From CAVQCJ01 sp963771835 (lineage in GTDB: Bacteria > Actinomycetota > Actinomycetes > Prado026): a stretch of DNA of 64,000 bases. The DNA is taken from contig CAVYVA010000002.1 of assembly GCA_963771835.1 (NCBI GenBank), positions 868,001-932,000 on the forward strand, given 5' to 3'. The notes beneath the pieces were generated by a model that was not told the DNA's origin, ran no database searches, and saw only the letters and a list, made by a program, of their open reading frames with translations. The position numbers were made by a program, and so were the translations under genes. Shown one piece after another: positions 54,275-64,000 of this stretch. Numbering within the stretch: position 1 is the first letter of the stretch; every line of letters starts with the position of its first letter.

Positions 54275-55393
54275 TCAGCTGGCCGCGCGACGGACCGAGC
54301 CAAGCGCGCGCCGCAACGTGCCGGGGCGGGCGTCCGGTTGCAGGGCGGCGAGGCCGAGCAGCGCCGCGGCGGCCGCGTCGGAGTAGTCCGAGGCGGTCAG
54401 GTCGACGACGGACTCCAGGCCGCCGCCGCCGGCCGACGGCCGGAGGTCCTCCAGCGGCCCGACGACGCGGCAACCGAGCGCCTCGACCGCGCGGATCTCG
54501 TCCTCGGCCCAGCCGGCCACCTCCTCGCTCCAGGCGGCGGGCAACGTGACCCCCGGACCACGGTTGGCACGATCGGAGAAGCCGGACCGGATCACCGCCT
54601 GCCGTACCGCCCTGGCCTGGGACTGTTCCCAGCGCGGCCCGGACAAGGCGCGGTTCAGCGCGGCCAGGATGTCGGTCTCGGCCCAGCGCAGGCCCTCGTT
54701 GGTCTGGCCCTCGGCGACCGGCACCGGCGGGATCTGCGTCCCGGCCGGGAGGTCCAGCGCCTCGAGCATGCGCGACCAGAGCAGGTCGGCCGGTCGGCCG
54801 GAGTTGACCACGACCGTCACCGACTCGACGCCCGGCGCCACCGCCCAGCGCCGGGCCAGCGCTGCCACCGAGAACGCCCGCCAGGACAGGTCTGGCTGGT
54901 CGTCGGCCGGGTCGGCGAGAAGCTGGGCCCGGTGCTCGCGCATCGCCTCGAGGTAGTCCTCGAACCCGGCACCGCGTCCGTTGCGGACGCTCTGCTGCCA
55001 CGACGAGGCCAGCAGCCGGTCCAGCCGGCGAGCCGTCACCAGCACCCGGACCTGTCCACCGACCCCCGCGACCACCCGGGCCGCTGCGCTCGAGCGGACC
55101 GTCGACAGCGCCTCGGCCGACAGCAGCACCGGTCTGTCGCTGTCGCGCAGCTCGCGGCTGAGCCAGCTCCACGACCGGGCGTGGTTCGGCTGACTTGCGT
55201 CCACCCAGCTGAACTCGTCGGGGACCAGCCCGTAGAAGGCCGGCTGGTGGTTGGGCACCTCGGCGCGCGGCACCTCGACCGGGTAGGCCAAGCCGGCTCT
55301 GGCCAGCTCGGCGGCGCGACCGGCGAACGCGTGCTGGAGATAGGTGGTACCGGACTTCTGGAGTCCGACGTGCAGCAGTACCCGTGCCCCCAC
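54275..55393 (-). CDS. Sulfotransferase-like protein
   Basis: The 372-residue protein starts with VLLHVGLQKSGTTYLQHAF, the PAPS 5'-phosphosulfate-binding loop (K/R-SGTTxL), and has the 3'-phosphate-region segment RVLVTARRLDRLLASSWQQS, SVRNGRGAGFEDYL. It is likely a PAPS-dependent sulfotransferase acting on a cell-wall or small-molecule acceptor. GTG 55393. It may be in the same transcription unit as nothing obvious; flanks are ABC ATPase (converging) and DUF3180 gene. Confidence 0.8.
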   Translation of the reverse strand: MGARVLLHVGLQKSGTTYLQHAFAGRAAELARAGLAYPVEVPRAEVPNHQPAFYGLVPDEFSWVDASQPNHARSWSWLSRELRDSDRPVLLSAEALSTVRSSAAARVVAGVGGQVRVLVTARRLDRLLASSWQQSVRNGRGAGFEDYLEAMREHRAQLLADPADDQPDLSWRAFSVAALARRWAVAPGVESVTVVVNSGRPADLLWSRMLEALDLPAGTQIPPVPVAEGQTNEGLRWAETDILAALNRALSGPRWEQSQARAVRQAVIRSGFSDRANRGPGVTLPAAWSEEVAGWAEDEIRAVEALGCRVVGPLEDLRPSAGGGGLESVVDLTASDYSDAAAAALLGLAALQPDARPGTLRRALGSVRRAAS

Positions 55394-55479
55394 GGCTACC
55401 CCCTTGTCGAGGTTGGGAACAGACCTTAGGCCGCGCGCCTGAGAGTGGGCGGACAACATGCCGTCCCGCCGCCGGGCAG

Positions 55480-56013
55480 TTACCTCTGGTCCGCCTCGCC
55501 GGGCGTGCCCTCGGGCGGGGGCGGCAGGCGCAGCTCGCGCTCGAGCACAAGGCCGGCGACCATCAGCAGCAGGGCCGCCAGCACACAGGCACCGGAGACG
55601 ATCGCCAGGTGCCGCCGGAACTCGATGCTGAGGTCCGAGAGGCTGATCGCCAGGAACCCGGCGTAGCCGCCCGCGAACAGGGCCCCCGCCCGCGAGCAGG
55701 CCAGCGCCAGGACGGCGAACCGGGCCGTGACGATCGGGTTGACCGGGCGGCGCCCCCTCTTCCGGCCCCACCGATGGTCACGCTCGGGTCGTCGCCCGAC
55801 ACCGGCTCCTCGCCTCGCCGTTCCCAGGCGGGGGCGGAGCGCGAGCGCGACCACCAGCACGGCGCCGCCGAAGACCGCCAGCACGACCGCGCTCGGCCAC
55901 GGGAGGTCCGGGATCATGCCGGTCCGGCTCTGCCCCACCGTCAGCGCGCCCCAGGACACGGCGAACGCGACCGCGGCGACGGCCAGCAGCAGCCGCCAGG
56001 TCGTCGGCCTCAC
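55480..56013 (-). CDS. DUF3180 membrane protein
   Basis: The 177-residue protein has four membrane spans (LLLAVAAVAFAVSWGALTVG, AVVLAVFGGAVLVVALAL, LALACSRAGALFAGGYAGFL, VSGACVLAALLLMVAGLVL) with conserved ARFAVLALACSRAGALF. DUF3180 genes follow folK in mycobacteria as here. Role unknown. GTG at 56013 overlaps the folK stop (GTGA). Confidence 0.87.
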   Translation of the reverse strand: MRPTTWRLLLAVAAVAFAVSWGALTVGQSRTGMIPDLPWPSAVVLAVFGGAVLVVALALRPRLGTARRGAGVGRRPERDHRWGRKRGRRPVNPIVTARFAVLALACSRAGALFAGGYAGFLAISLSDLSIEFRRHLAIVSGACVLAALLLMVAGLVLERELRLPPPPEGTPGEADQR

Positions 56014-56545
56014 TCCCGGGCCTCCGGCGGCCCGGTGACCGGTACGGCCGCCGGACGCACCGCAGCCCGTTCGCCGGGCGGCAGCGCGGCGAGGAGGTCG
56101 GCCACCCGGCCGAGACCGGGGACCTCGAACGTCGGGGTCGACGTCAGCCCACGGGACCAGGACGAAGGCCCGCTGGTGGGCCCGCGGGTGCGGCAGCGTG
56201 AGCGTCGTCGGTGGCCAGCTCCTGGTCTCCCGCGGCGAGCAGGTCGACGTCCAGGGTCCGCGGCCCCCAGCGCTCGGCCCGGACCCGGCCGTGCTCCTGC
56301 TCGACCTCGTGCGCCCGCGCGAGCAGCTCGGTCGCGGACCGGGTGCTGTCGGCGACCACGACGGCGTTCAGGTAGGCCGGCTGGTCCGGCGGCCCGCCCA
56401 CCGGCTCGGTCTCGTAGACCGGTGAGACTGCGACGATCCGAAGTCCGGGGGTCGCGGCCAGCGCGCGGACCGCCGAGGTCAGCGTCGCGGCCCGGTCGCC
56501 CAGGTTCGCGCCGAGGGCGAACGCGACCCGGACGGCCCCGCTCAT
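56010..56545 (-). CDS. folK: Hydroxymethyl-dihydropterin pyrophosphokinase (two frameshifts)
   Basis: Corrected for two extra bases (near 56203 and 56138), the product is about 177 residues. AFALGANLGDRAATLTSAVR, VSPVYETEPVGGPPDQPAYL, the pterin/ATP region ERWGPRTLDVDLLAAG and then LTLPHPRAHQRAFVLVPWAD fit FolK. It adds pyrophosphate to the pterin before FolP. The three-gene overlaps with folB and DUF3180 are ATGA/GTGA-type, which argues the gene is intact in vivo. Confidence 0.9.
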
Positions 56546-56911
56546 GCCCGGTGCCGGGTGATGGTCACGGCGACGTCGTCGAAGGGCGACCGGCATCGGG
56601 GCCTGCGGCTTGTGGACGGTGACGGTCACCGACAGCACCCGAGGGTCCGCCAGGCATCGCCGCGCGATCCGGTCGGCGAGCGTCTCGACCAGACGCACCG
56701 GTTCGCCCTCGACGAGGGCCACGACGTCGGCGCCGAGCGAGCCGTAGTCGACGGTGTCGGCGAGGTCGTCGCTCGCGGCTGCCGGGCGGGTGTCCACGGT
56801 CAGCTCGACGTCGACGGCGAACTCCTGTCCCTGCTCGCGTTCCCAGTCGAACCAACCGTGCCGGCCGCGGCCGCGCAGCCCTCGCAAGGCGACCCGGTCG
56901 TCGGCGGTCAT
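56542..56911 (-). CDS. folB: Dihydroneopterin aldolase (frameshifted)
   Basis: After removing one extra base near 56583 the product is about 122 residues. VALRGLRGRGRHGWFDWERE, FAVDVELTVDTRPAAASDDL, DTVDYGSLGADVVALVEGEP and VTVTVHKPQAPMPVAFDDVA match FolB/FolX. It makes hydroxymethyl-dihydropterin for FolK. The restored end overlaps the folK ATG (CATGA). ATG 56911. Confidence 0.92.
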
Positions 56912-57403
56912 GCGAGGGCCCCGCCCGCGCCGTCGCGGCCTTCGGCGCCGTCGGGGTCGTCGGGGCCGTCGCCGTTCTCGTCCCCGGCCAGGACCGGGGA
57001 GGCGTGGTGCACCACCGCGCGCCAGCCGTCCGGCGTTCGCCGGAACACGTTGGTGGTGACCACCCGGCCGCCGGAGAAGCCGTCGTCCGCACTGCCGCCG
57101 CCCATCGCCGGTCAGGATGTTCTCGGCGCAGGTCACCACCGCCACGTCGCCGAGCACCTGCGTGCGTACGTCGGTGAGGAAGAACTGGATGTACGGCGTG
57201 CCGGCCATCACCAGCGCCCACGAGCGCAGGACGTGCGCGTGGCCCAGCACCGGCGGCCAGCCCGGGTGCACGCAAACCGCGGTCTCGCCCTCGGCGTCCG
57301 GCGCCCACAGCGCCGTCATCGCGTCCAGGTCGGCGTTCTCGACCGCCGCGTACAACGCGCGGTTGACCGCCTCGACCTCGCGCACGTCCGAGTCCGTCGT
57401 CAC
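56908..57403 (-). CDS. NTF2-like (SnoaL/DUF4440-type) protein within the fol operon (frameshifted)
   Basis: Corrected for one extra base near 57108, the product is about 164 residues: VEAVNRALYAAVENADLDAM, TALWAPDAEGETAVCVHPGW, VRTQVLGDVAVVTCAENILT and then VVTTNVFRRTPDGWRAVVHH. This is the cone-shaped NTF2-like fold often seen as small-ligand-binding or dimer enzymes. GTG at 57403 overlaps folP and its stop overlaps folB, so it is fully embedded in folate synthesis; its role there is unknown. Confidence 0.82.
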
Positions 57404-58269
57404 CGGTTGCCCGCCGCGCACCAGGCCGCGCCGACCCGGACGGCGTCGAGGTTGGCGGCCGGGTCGTGCACCCGGACGCACCACACGCCCGCCGCGGCCG
57501 CGAGCGCGCTCACCGCGGCCGTGGCGTCGTCGCGCTCCTGCACCGGCGGCGGCTCGCCGTCCGGGCCCGCCAGCAGCGCGCCGAGGAAGCGCTTGCGCGA
57601 GGCGCCGACGAGCAGCGGTCGGCCCAGGCCGCCGAGGACCTCGAGCTGGGCGAGAAGGCGCCAGTTGTGCCGGCTGTTCTTGGCGAAGCCGAGTCCCGGG
57701 TCGAGCACCACGAACGCCGGGTCCACGCCGGCCGCGACCGCGGCCTGCAGCCGCGCGCCGAGCTCGGTGCGCACGTCCCGGACCACGTCGTCGTACACCG
57801 CCAGCTCGTCCATCACGGCCGACGGACCGCGCCAGTGCATCGCGACGTACGTGCAGCGTCGTTCGGCGATCAACGGCAGCATCGCCGGGTCGCCGAGCCC
57901 GCCGCTGACGTCGTTCACCACGACTGCGCCGCGCTCGAGCGCCGCGACGGCGACCGAGGCGCGCATGGTGTCGATGCTCACCGGCACCCCCGCCGCGGCG
58001 AGCGCGGACACCACCGGCAGGACGCGGCCGCGCTCCTCGTCCGCGGTGATGCGCCCGGCGCCGGGCCGGGTCGACTCACCACCGACGTCGACGAGGTCGG
58101 CGCCGCCGGTGTGCAGGGCCAGGCCGTGCGCGATCGCCGAGTCGGCCTCGAGGTACCGCCCGCCGTCCGAGAACGAGTCGGGGGTGACGTTCAGGACGCC
58201 CATGACCAGCGTCCGGTCCAGGTCGCGCAAGGCGTCCGGCAGACCTGCCGGGACCGGGGAAGACGTCAC
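57400..58269 (-). CDS. folP: Dihydropteroate synthase
   Basis: FolP (289 residues) joins the pterin pyrophosphate with p-aminobenzoate, the sulfonamide target. The segments RTLVMGVLNVTPDSFSDGG, ADLVDVGGESTRPGAGR, VPVSIDTMRASVA and FVVLDPGLGFAKNSRHN and the C-terminal VWCVRVHDPAAN are typical. It is about 120 bp downstream of the MprF-like gene, with a hairpin between, so it may start a new transcript. Confidence 0.96.
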   Translation of the reverse strand: MTSSPVPAGLPDALRDLDRTLVMGVLNVTPDSFSDGGRYLEADSAIAHGLALHTGGADLVDVGGESTRPGAGRITADEERGRVLPVVSALAAAGVPVSIDTMRASVAVAALERGAVVVNDVSGGLGDPAMLPLIAERRCTYVAMHWRGPSAVMDELAVYDDVVRDVRTELGARLQAAVAAGVDPAFVVLDPGLGFAKNSRHNWRLLAQLEVLGGLGRPLLVGASRKRFLGALLAGPDGEPPPVQERDDATAAVSALAAAAGVWCVRVHDPAANLDAVRVGAAWCAAGNR

Positions 58270-58300
58270 GCGGTCACTCTAATGACCCGCCCCACCCCCC

Positions 58301-58362
58301 GACTTGTGTGCGTGTCTGGGGGCTAAAGCGTTCGCTCTAGGCCCCAGACACGCACACAAGTC
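58301..58362. repeat. 62-bp near-perfect hairpin (dispersed repeat, copy B), possible terminator
   Basis: The arms GACTTGTGTGCGTGTCTGGG (from 58301) and CCCAGACACGCACACAAGTC (to 58362) are perfect complements for 20 bp, and the interior continues with CTA/TAG and AGCG/CGCT pairs around a short TT loop, with one mismatch. It lies between the MprF-like gene and folP, which run the same way. The right arm recurs at 27481. It could end the folE-mprF transcript, or be a REP-like mobile repeat. Confidence 0.75.
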
Positions 58363-58390
58363 GTGCTGGGCGGGTGCGGGGCGGGACGGG

Positions 58391-60133
58391 TCAGGCGGGG
58401 AGGAGGGAGCCGGCGGCGCGGCGGTCGCGGCCGCGCCAGAAGACCAGCCGCGGGTAGCTGATGAACGCCTCGGCCTCGAGGTACGCGACGGCCACCCGCG
58501 GCAGGTCGCCGACGTCGGGGTACAGGATGAAGCGCGGCTCCCAGACCGGCTGGAACTTCGCGTTGAAGCGGTACAGCGACTCGATCTGCGCCCAGCGGGA
58601 CGCGACCAGGAGCAGCCGCCGCCAGGCCCGGGTGCCCGGCCCGGCGCCGATCCGCTCGCCCCTGGCCAGCGCCGCCCGGAACACCGCGAAGTTGAGCGAC
58701 ACGCGCTCGACGCCGAGGTCGCCGGCGTGCAGCAGCGTCTGCGCGATCAACAGCTCGTTCACCCCGGGGTCGGACTCGTGGTCGCGGCGCATGAGGTCCA
58801 GCGACAGGCCGTGTTCGCCCCAGGGGACGAACGAGATCAGCCCGCGCACCTGCCCGCCCTGCGTCGCCGTCGCGACCACGCAGCCCTCGTCGGCCGGGTC
58901 GCCGAAGCGGCCGAGCGCCATCGAGTAGCCGCGCTCGGTGTCGCCCACCCGCCACTCGGCGACCGAACCGCGCAGCCGCTCGAGCTCGTCGGCCGGGATG
59001 TCCCGCAGCCGGCGCAGGTCGCAGGCGTAGCCGGCCCTGGCGACGCGGTTCACCATCTGCCGCACGTTGCGCATGGCGCGGCCCTCGAGGGAGAAGTCGT
59101 CGACCTCGACGATCGCCTCGTCGCCGAACTCGAGCGCGTCCAGCCCGGCCTCGCGGACCCAGACCTCGGCCCCGGTCTCGCTCGCCGCCGCGACGGCCGG
59201 CACCCATGCATGCCGCTCGGCCTCGGCCATGAACTGCGCGATCGCGCCCGGCCACGCCTCGGGGTCACCGAGCGGGTCGCCGCTGGCCAGCATCACCCCG
59301 GACGTCACACGGTAGGCGATGCAGGCCTTCCCGGTCGGCGACCACACGACGCTCTTGTCGCGGCGCAGCGCGAAGTAGCCGAGCGAGTCGCGCTCGCCGT
59401 GCCGCAGCAGCAGGTGCCGCATCCGGTCCTGGTCCGCCGCGGTCAGCAGCGGCAGCGGGCGCGGCGCGCGCAGCAGCAGGAACAGCGTCGTCCCGACCGT
59501 GACCAGACCCAGCGTCAGCAGCGAGTAGTAGACGACGTCGGGGCGGAAGCCCGGCTGCTGGTCCAGCGGCGTCGGGATCCCGAACAGCCCGGCCCCCACG
59601 TACCTCAGCGTCGACCAGAAGCCGACCCGATGGCTGAAGCGACCGCGGAACGCGTACGCGACGAGCAGCCCGAGCAGCAGGCTCAGCGGCAGCAGCACCA
59701 GCAGGTTGCGCAGCGCCGACCAGCGGGTGTACGGGTCGCCGGCGGCGTAGAACTCGCGCTGGAAGACCACCAGCAGCACCAGCATGGCCAGCGAGACGGC
59801 GGCCAGGCCCGGGTGCGGGGCGTCGCCGAACACGTGCAGCACGACCGAGGCCGCGAGCAGGACGATGGCCAGCTGCCAGGCCCGTCGCTTGCGCCGGGCC
59901 AGGCCGCCGCCGAGCAGCATGAAGCCGATGCCCACCGCGAGCAGCGCGGCGACCGTCGCCTGCGAGATGGAGCCGGGGAGCACGTCCGTGAGCAGGTGCA
60001 CGCGCATCCACAGTCGCGGCGTGACGGCCGCCGTGACGTCGAGCACGCCGATGGTCAGGCAGACCGCCCCGGCCACCCTGGGGATCCAAGGGCGCTCACC
60101 GGGCAGGACGGCACGAACCGCCTCGACGGTCAT
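58391..60133 (-). CDS. MprF-like membrane protein with DUF2156 aminoacyl-transferase domain
   Basis: The 580-residue protein has about seven N-terminal membrane spans (PWIPRVAGAVCLTIGVLDVT, ATVAALLAVGIGFMLLGGGL, AWQLAIVLLAASVVLHVFG, NLLVLLPLSLLLGLLVAYAF) and a cytoplasmic DUF2156 domain (KSVVWSPTGKACIAYRVTSG, AIVEVDDFSLEGRAMRNVRQ, LSLDLMRRDHESDPGVNELL, RFNAKFQPVWEPRFILYP). MprF proteins move lysine or alanine from tRNA onto phosphatidylglycerol. Here it is separate from a lysyl-tRNA synthetase, unlike mycobacterial LysX. It follows folE by 9 bp. Confidence 0.86.
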   Translation of the reverse strand: MTVEAVRAVLPGERPWIPRVAGAVCLTIGVLDVTAAVTPRLWMRVHLLTDVLPGSISQATVAALLAVGIGFMLLGGGLARRKRRAWQLAIVLLAASVVLHVFGDAPHPGLAAVSLAMLVLLVVFQREFYAAGDPYTRWSALRNLLVLLPLSLLLGLLVAYAFRGRFSHRVGFWSTLRYVGAGLFGIPTPLDQQPGFRPDVVYYSLLTLGLVTVGTTLFLLLRAPRPLPLLTAADQDRMRHLLLRHGERDSLGYFALRRDKSVVWSPTGKACIAYRVTSGVMLASGDPLGDPEAWPGAIAQFMAEAERHAWVPAVAAASETGAEVWVREAGLDALEFGDEAIVEVDDFSLEGRAMRNVRQMVNRVARAGYACDLRRLRDIPADELERLRGSVAEWRVGDTERGYSMALGRFGDPADEGCVVATATQGGQVRGLISFVPWGEHGLSLDLMRRDHESDPGVNELLIAQTLLHAGDLGVERVSLNFAVFRAALARGERIGAGPGTRAWRRLLLVASRWAQIESLYRFNAKFQPVWEPRFILYPDVGDLPRVAVAYLEAEAFISYPRLVFWRGRDRRAAGSLLPA

Positions 60134-60142
60134 CGCGACGGC

Positions 60143-60754
60143 TCAGCGACCGAGGATGAGGCTCATCGCCTCTGCCCGCGTCGCCGCGTCACGCAGCTGG
60201 CCACGGACCGCGGAGGTGACGGTCTTGGCCCCGGGCTTGCGGATCCCACGCATAGACATGCACAGATGCTCGCACTCGACGACCACGATCACGCCGAGCG
60301 GAAGAAGCTGGCGCGTCAGCGCGTCGGCGATCTGGGTGGTGAGGCGCTCCTGCACCTGGGGGCGCTTGGCGAACACGTCGACCAGCCGGGCCAGCTTGGA
60401 CAGCCCGGTGATCCGGCCGTCGGCGCCCGGGATGTAGCCGACGTGCGCGACCCCGTGGAACGGCACGAGGTGGTGCTCGCAGGTGCTGTACACCTCGATG
60501 TCCTTGACCAGGACCATCTCGTCGTGGCCGAGGTCGAACGTCGTGGTCAGCACGTCCTCGGGGCTCTGCCACAGCCCGCCGAAGATCTCCAGGTAGCTGC
60601 GAGCAACCCGCTCCGGGGTCCGCCGCAGACCCTCTCGGTCGGGGTCCTCGCCGACGGCGATCAGCAGCTCGCGGACCGCTGCCTCGGCCCTGGGCTGGTC
60701 GAACCGCGCCCGCGTCGTCGGGTCCACGCCGACGGTCGTCACCGGGTCGACCAC
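60143..60754 (-). CDS. folE: GTP cyclohydrolase I
   Basis: The 203-residue enzyme converts GTP to dihydroneopterin triphosphate, the first folate step. EVYSTCEHHLVPFHGVAHVG (zinc Cys and His), QERLTTQIADALTRQLLP and VVVECEHLCMSMRGIRKPG (zinc Cys, active site) are present. GTG at 60754, 2 bp after the ftsH stop, is the only start that gives normal length; a longer reading is shadow. It links ftsH and folate genes as in mycobacteria. Confidence 0.95.
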   Translation of the reverse strand: MVDPVTTVGVDPTTRARFDQPRAEAAVRELLIAVGEDPDREGLRRTPERVARSYLEIFGGLWQSPEDVLTTTFDLGHDEMVLVKDIEVYSTCEHHLVPFHGVAHVGYIPGADGRITGLSKLARLVDVFAKRPQVQERLTTQIADALTRQLLPLGVIVVVECEHLCMSMRGIRKPGAKTVTSAVRGQLRDAATRAEAMSLILGR

Positions 60755-60756
60755 CT

Positions 60757-62779
<2,023 letters not shown>

Positions 62780-62904
62780 GTCGCCTCGGGGCCCCGGGGG
62801 ACCCCATCCTCCTGCTCGTACGCCGGACCGGCCTCCCCGGCTCGGGAGTTTCGAGGGTACCCCGCCGCGGCGTCAGCCTCGACCGGGCGGCGCCCTCCGA
62901 AGGG

Positions 62905-63471
62905 TCAGGCGGTGTAGATGTGCGGGGCCAGGGTCGCCACGAACGGGAGGTTGCGGTACCGCTCGGAGAAGTCCAGGCCGTACCCGACCACGAACTCGGG
63001 CGGGATGTCGAAGCCGACGTACCTGACCTGCACCGGCACCTGCGCCGCGTCCGGCTTGCGCAGGAGGGTGAACACCTCGACGGTCTCCGGGCCGCGCGAG
63101 CGCAGGTTCCGCAGCAGCCAGGACAGGGTCAGCCCCGAGTCGATGATGTCCTCCACGACCAGCACGTGCCGGCCGGTGATGTCCCGGTCCAGGTCCTTGA
63201 GGATGCGCACCACCCCGGAGGACTTCGTGCCCGACCCGTACGACGACACCGCCATCCAGTCCATCGTCACGTTCGCCGTCAGCGCACGGCTCAGGTCGGC
63301 CATCACCATGACCGCGCCCTTGAGGACGCCGATGAGCAGCAGTTCGCGACCGGCGTAGTCCGCGTCGACCTGCGCGGCGAGCTCGCCGATCCGCGACCGG
63401 ATCTGCTCGGCGGTGAGCAGGACCCGCTCGAGGTCCTTGGCCTCCGGCCTGGCGTCGAGGCTCTCGGTCAA
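62905..63471 (-). CDS. hpt: Hypoxanthine phosphoribosyltransferase
   Basis: The 188-residue type I PRTase has the PRPP-binding loop RHVLVVEDIIDSGLTLSWLL, LLLIGVLKGAVMVMADLSRA and the C-terminal VGYGLDFSERYRNLPFVATL. It salvages hypoxanthine and guanine. I choose TTG at 63471 (after GAGGAGG) because the protein aligns from LTESLDARPEAKDLERVLLT; the longer open frame to 63573 has no homology. It overlaps the tilS end as TTGA. Confidence 0.94.
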   Translation of the reverse strand: MTESLDARPEAKDLERVLLTAEQIRSRIGELAAQVDADYAGRELLLIGVLKGAVMVMADLSRALTANVTMDWMAVSSYGSGTKSSGVVRILKDLDRDITGRHVLVVEDIIDSGLTLSWLLRNLRSRGPETVEVFTLLRKPDAAQVPVQVRYVGFDIPPEFVVGYGLDFSERYRNLPFVATLAPHIYTA

Positions 63472-64000
63472 CTCGGTCGGCCTCCTCGCGATAGGCGCCC
63501 GGGTGCCCCGCGGTCGGCTCGGCCCCCGGCCGGAACGAGAGCCTGTCACAGGCCCTGCCGGCGGCGACACCACCGGGCAGCTCGACCGCCGCCTGACCGT
63601 GCCAGCGGACGACCAGCGCGTCCAGCGCCGCGACGTGCACGGCGGCCAGGTCCGTCGCAGGGCAGCCGGCCGCGAGCGCGGCCCGGCGGAGCACCCGGGT
63701 GCGCACCGCCGGCGCGAGCTCGGCGAGCGCGCGGGCGTCGAAGTCGCCTTCGGGGCCGCGGACCCGCTCGGTGGCCTCGGCGGCGATCGCGTCGAGGGCG
63801 TCGGCGTCGGCGCGGGCCAGCGCCGCCGACCGGGCCAGCGCGGCGGCCACCCCCGGGCCCAGCGTCCGCTCCAGCACCGGCAGGACCTCGTGCCGCACCC
63901 GGGCCCTGGCGTAGCGCGGGTCGAGGTTGTGCGGGTCGTCCCAGGGCTGCAGGCCGAGGGCGGCGCAGGCCTGCCTGGTCACGGCACGGTCCAGGTCCAG
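63468..64000 (-). CDS. tilS: tRNA(Ile)-lysidine synthase, C-terminal part (partial at right edge)
   Basis: The 3' end of tilS enters from the right edge: TRQACAALGLQPWDDPHNLD, YARARVRHEVLPVLERTLGP, and the following helical and C-terminal domains (AVRTRVLRRAALAAGCPATD, VVRWHGQAAVELPGGV). The enzyme changes C34 of tRNA-Ile-CAU to lysidine. Its reading frame runs into hpt without a stop; one missing base near 63475 would end it at the TGA (63470-63468) that overlaps the hpt TTG. The N-terminal ATPase is outside the window. Confidence 0.82.

Overview
The window is very GC-rich, gene-dense actinobacterial chromosome with many GTG starts and 4-bp ATGA/GTGA gene overlaps. Family markers are a three-gene lsr2/clpC/bS22 complement, a cobA-hemD fusion, DisA/RadA, and gene orders also found in mycobacteria (hem, proC, radA-disA, lsr2-lysS, fol-ftsH-hpt-tilS) and streptomycetes (coaX-nadC-nadB-panC; rex-hemACD). 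Chemotaxis genes suggest a motile genus. I cannot name the genus from the sequence alone.

Layout. 1-8.6 kb: a phosphatase fragment and hemL, a divergent HxlR-regulator/thioesterase pair, then a leftward rex-hemA-hemC-hemD(cobA)-hemB operon headed by a promoter with a Rex-like operator. 8.3-20.9 kb: glutaredoxin, acyl-CoA ligase, HAD phosphatase, acyltransferase, epimerase, ribosomal protein bS22, a small HTH protein, AcuC-like deacetylase, proC, proline dehydrogenase, an ABC-2 exporter, a TIM-barrel protein, Ppx/GppA and a Cys-rich conserved protein. 20.9-28.4 kb: radA-disA, then a cheB-cheR-cheW island lying between disA and a membrane protein/mutY pair. 28.4-41 kb: clpC, lsr2, a divergent D12-type DNA adenine methylase, ArgA-like acetyltransferase, lysS, a decayed methyltransferase, and coaX-nadC-nadB-panC-DUF2520 (NAD and pantothenate/CoA synthesis). 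41-50.5 kb: a MidA/NDUFAF7-like methyltransferase and, about 5.4 kb away, a stand-alone NuoD homologue; between them sits an accessory MarR-MFS-P450-permease block. The nuoD 3' end runs into three perfect copies of a 60-bp tandem repeat. 50.5-54.2 kb: an osmoprotectant ABC transporter with both permease domains in one polypeptide. 54.2-64 kb: sulfotransferase, DUF3180 protein, folK, folB, an NTF2-like protein, folP, an MprF-like protein, folE, ftsH, hpt and the 3' part of tilS.

Sequence quality matters here. At least eleven genes are interrupted by single-base frameshifts, nearly all by one extra base, while coding sense is kept on each side. They include genes normally essential (lysS, ftsH, folB, folK). 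The permease at 45.8-47.5 kb alone has about thirteen. I read most as base-calling or assembly errors, not gene decay; only the methyltransferase remnant at 35.4 kb looks truly degraded.

Most notable observations: a CheB whose receiver domain has lost the acidic pair and the conserved lysine; the NuoD homologue in which the quinone-contacting tyrosine is tryptophan, next to a relative of the methyltransferase that modifies the mitochondrial NuoD counterpart; the 60-bp repeat; a 62-bp hairpin whose arm recurs 31 kb away; and a 35-bp palindrome that is probably the MarR operator.
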